Positions 5,863 to 6,610 of a DNA stretch of 6,610 nucleotides are shown here, piece by piece. Position numbers and translations under genes: made by a program. The notes beneath the pieces were generated by a model. It did no database searches and was not told the DNA's origin. It saw only the letters and a list, made by a program, of their open reading frames with translations. How positions within the stretch are numbered: the first letter of the stretch is position 1; every line of letters starts with the position of its first letter. Origin of the DNA: an uncultured Collinsella sp. (lineage in GTDB: Bacteria > Actinomycetota > Coriobacteriia > Coriobacteriales > Coriobacteriaceae); contig CAKUEZ010000111.1 of the NCBI GenBank assembly GCA_934646965.1, positions 1 to 6,610 of the forward strand. Direction: 5' to 3'.

Positions 5863-5868
5863 AAGGAG
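5863..5868 (+). promoter_or_regulatory. Ribosome binding site choosing the ATG at 5879
   Basis: AAGGAG lies 10 nt before ATG 5879. The longer in-frame option at 5822 lacks such a site and would add 19 residues that are polar and unlike a membrane-protein N-terminus, so the shorter start is preferred. Confidence 0.75.
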
Positions 5869-5878
5869 TTCGATACCG

Positions 5879-6118
5879 ATGAGTGACAACGCAAAGCATC
5901 TTGTAAAGAAGGGTGTAAAGGACGCGGGGCCGTGTCTCACGCTGTCCCTGGCCGGCGCGGCGGTCGCGCTGCTGGCGGTTCTGGGGCCGTTCGATGTGCT
6001 TCGAAGCGCAAGCTCGTTGCACGTCATCATTGCCCTCGCCGGCGCCATGGCGACCGGCGGCGTGCTCGATCTGATCTTTTGGGTATTCGACCCGTTTGGA
6101 TGGAAGAACGAAGAGTAA
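5879..6118 (+). CDS. Small two-helix membrane protein, function unknown
   Basis: A 79-residue protein with a basic N-terminus (HLVKKGVKD), a first hydrophobic helix (about residues 18-38, rich in Ala, Leu and Val), a short polar turn (RSASS) and a second helix (about 47-71, LHVIIALAGAMATGG...LIFWVFDPF), ending in a charged tail WKNEE. The positive-inside rule suggests that the N-terminus is cytoplasmic and both ends lie on the same side. Third positions are mostly G or C, as in the native genes. I do not recognise a family. It is followed after 85 bp by a metallophosphoesterase on the same strand, so the two may share a transcript. The gap holds only a weak 4-bp stem (GCCG GAA CGGC, 6137-6147), which is not a convincing terminator. 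Confidence 0.75.
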   Translation: MSDNAKHLVKKGVKDAGPCLTLSLAGAAVALLAVLGPFDVLRSASSLHVIIALAGAMATGGVLDLIFWVFDPFGWKNEE

Positions 6119-6203
6119 GCCCTAAAGGATGGAGGGGCCGGAACGGCTGGTTTAGTGATCGTGCAGAATGTGGGCTAGCGACTTACAGGGAAGTGGTAAT
6201 CCG

Positions 6204-6610
6204 ATGGCAGTCTACGTAACGGGCGACATCCACGGCGGGCTTGACATGCAAAAACTCCGCGGCTGGGAGCTTGGGGATGGCCTGACGAGCGATGACTATC
6301 TCATCATTGCCGGCGACTTTGGCTTTCCGTGGGATTTCTCCGCCGAGGAATGTGCCGATATCGCCTGGCTCGAGTCGCGGCCCTACACGGTGCTGTTCGT
6401 CGACGGCAACCACGAGCGCTTCGACCATTGGGCAGAGCGCCCCATGGAGTTGTGGCACGGTGGGCTGACGCAGCGCTTGTCGGACACCTCGCCCATTCGG
6501 CGCCTGACGCGCGGCGAGGTCTTTGAACTCGATGGCTCAACGATCTTTACCATGGGCGGCGCCACGAGCGTTGACAAGGAATACCGCATTCCGTATTCCA
6601 GCTGGTGGCC
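6204..6610 (+). CDS. Metallophosphoesterase, calcineurin-like (3' truncated by window)
   Basis: An open frame from ATG 6204 to the window end gives 135 residues with no stop. It begins MAVYVTGDIHGG with the metal ligands Asp8 and His10, then AGDFGFPW (Asp38), VDGNHERFD (Asn69, His70) and FTMGGATSVDKEYR (about 115-128). The GDFG and GGATSVDKEYR motifs mark the subfamily of small bacterial metallophosphatases that is common in Firmicutes and actinobacteria of the gut. Its substrate is not established. It lacks the GDxxDRG motif of the PPP-type enzyme at 3782-4543, so the two are distant relatives and not recent duplicates. A ribosome site (AGGGAAG, 6187-6193) lies 10 nt before the ATG. The C-terminal half with the remaining His ligands lies outside the window. 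Confidence 0.92.
   Translation, partial: MAVYVTGDIHGGLDMQKLRGWELGDGLTSDDYLIIAGDFGFPWDFSAEECADIAWLESRPYTVLFVDGNHERFDHWAERPMELWHGGLTQRLSDTSPIRRLTRGEVFELDGSTIFTMGGATSVDKEYRIPYSSWW

Larger units (their letters stand above)
5405..5878. other. Long intergenic region holding repeat copy 2
   Basis: No supported gene lies in these 474 bp. The first 20 bp are the ribosome site of the minus-strand gene. Positions 5464-5478 contain small inverted repeats (GCTAG..CTAGC), and 5491-5524 form an imperfect hairpin. Positions 5534-5719 are the palindromic repeat. Positions 5720-5862 show only weak promoter-like matches, such as TTGATG at 5784 without a convincing -10. The region separates divergent genes, so it should hold promoters for both. 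Confidence 0.6.

Noticed and set aside
3782..6610. The two metallophosphoesterases as a tandem duplication
   Set aside because: They share only the superfamily metal motifs. One has GDxxDRG (PPP type), the other GDFG and GGATSVDKEYR, so they are separate subfamilies.

Overview
The window is high-GC bacterial DNA with compact Shine-Dalgarno-led genes. The GC is very high in the two-component operon and about 60% in the first phosphatase. Gene content and protein style (a DUF4342/UBA-like protein next to an OmpR-type two-component pair, and small metallophosphoesterases with Firmicutes-like sequence) suggest a gut actinobacterium of the Coriobacteriia, perhaps Collinsella or a relative. The taxon is an inference and was not tested.

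Layout. Positions 1-500 (+) hold the 3' end of an unidentified gene followed by a small glyoxalase-fold (VOC) protein, closed by a strong stem-loop terminator at 526-559. Positions 593-784 hold a long imperfect palindromic repeat (copy 1). Positions 799-3421 (-) are a three-gene operon read right to left: a DUF4342/UBA-like membrane protein, an OmpR/PhoB-family response regulator and a sensor histidine kinase. The kinase and regulator genes overlap, and 18 bp or less separates the others. A divergent control region (3422-3781) then leads to a PPP-type calcineurin-like phosphatase (3782-4543, +; GTG start with a perfect Shine-Dalgarno). A conspicuously AT-richer gene of unknown function follows on the minus strand (4595-5404). 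The next 474 bp contain copy 2 of the palindromic repeat (5534-5719). A 79-residue two-helix membrane protein (5879-6118, +) and a second, different metallophosphoesterase (6204 to the window end, +, truncated by the window) finish the region.

The most unusual feature is the repeat pair. Both copies share a 158-bp core of identical length and orientation, and the core is itself a long hairpin. Each core is flanked by an outer pair of inverted arms, complementary to each other within a copy but unrelated between copies (17 bp at copy 1, 11-14 bp at copy 2). The simplest reading is a small non-autonomous mobile element that inserts into the centre of existing palindromes. At copy 1 the two arms put back together would form a typical intrinsic terminator for the histidine kinase operon. 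Alternatives are inverted duplication of the flank on insertion, or a structured RNA with compensatory change.

Functionally, the central operon is a membrane signalling module (sensor kinase to phosphorylated regulator) with a UBA-like membrane partner as first gene. The two phosphoesterases belong to different subfamilies and are not evidently one pathway. The gene between them looks like an acquired insertion.
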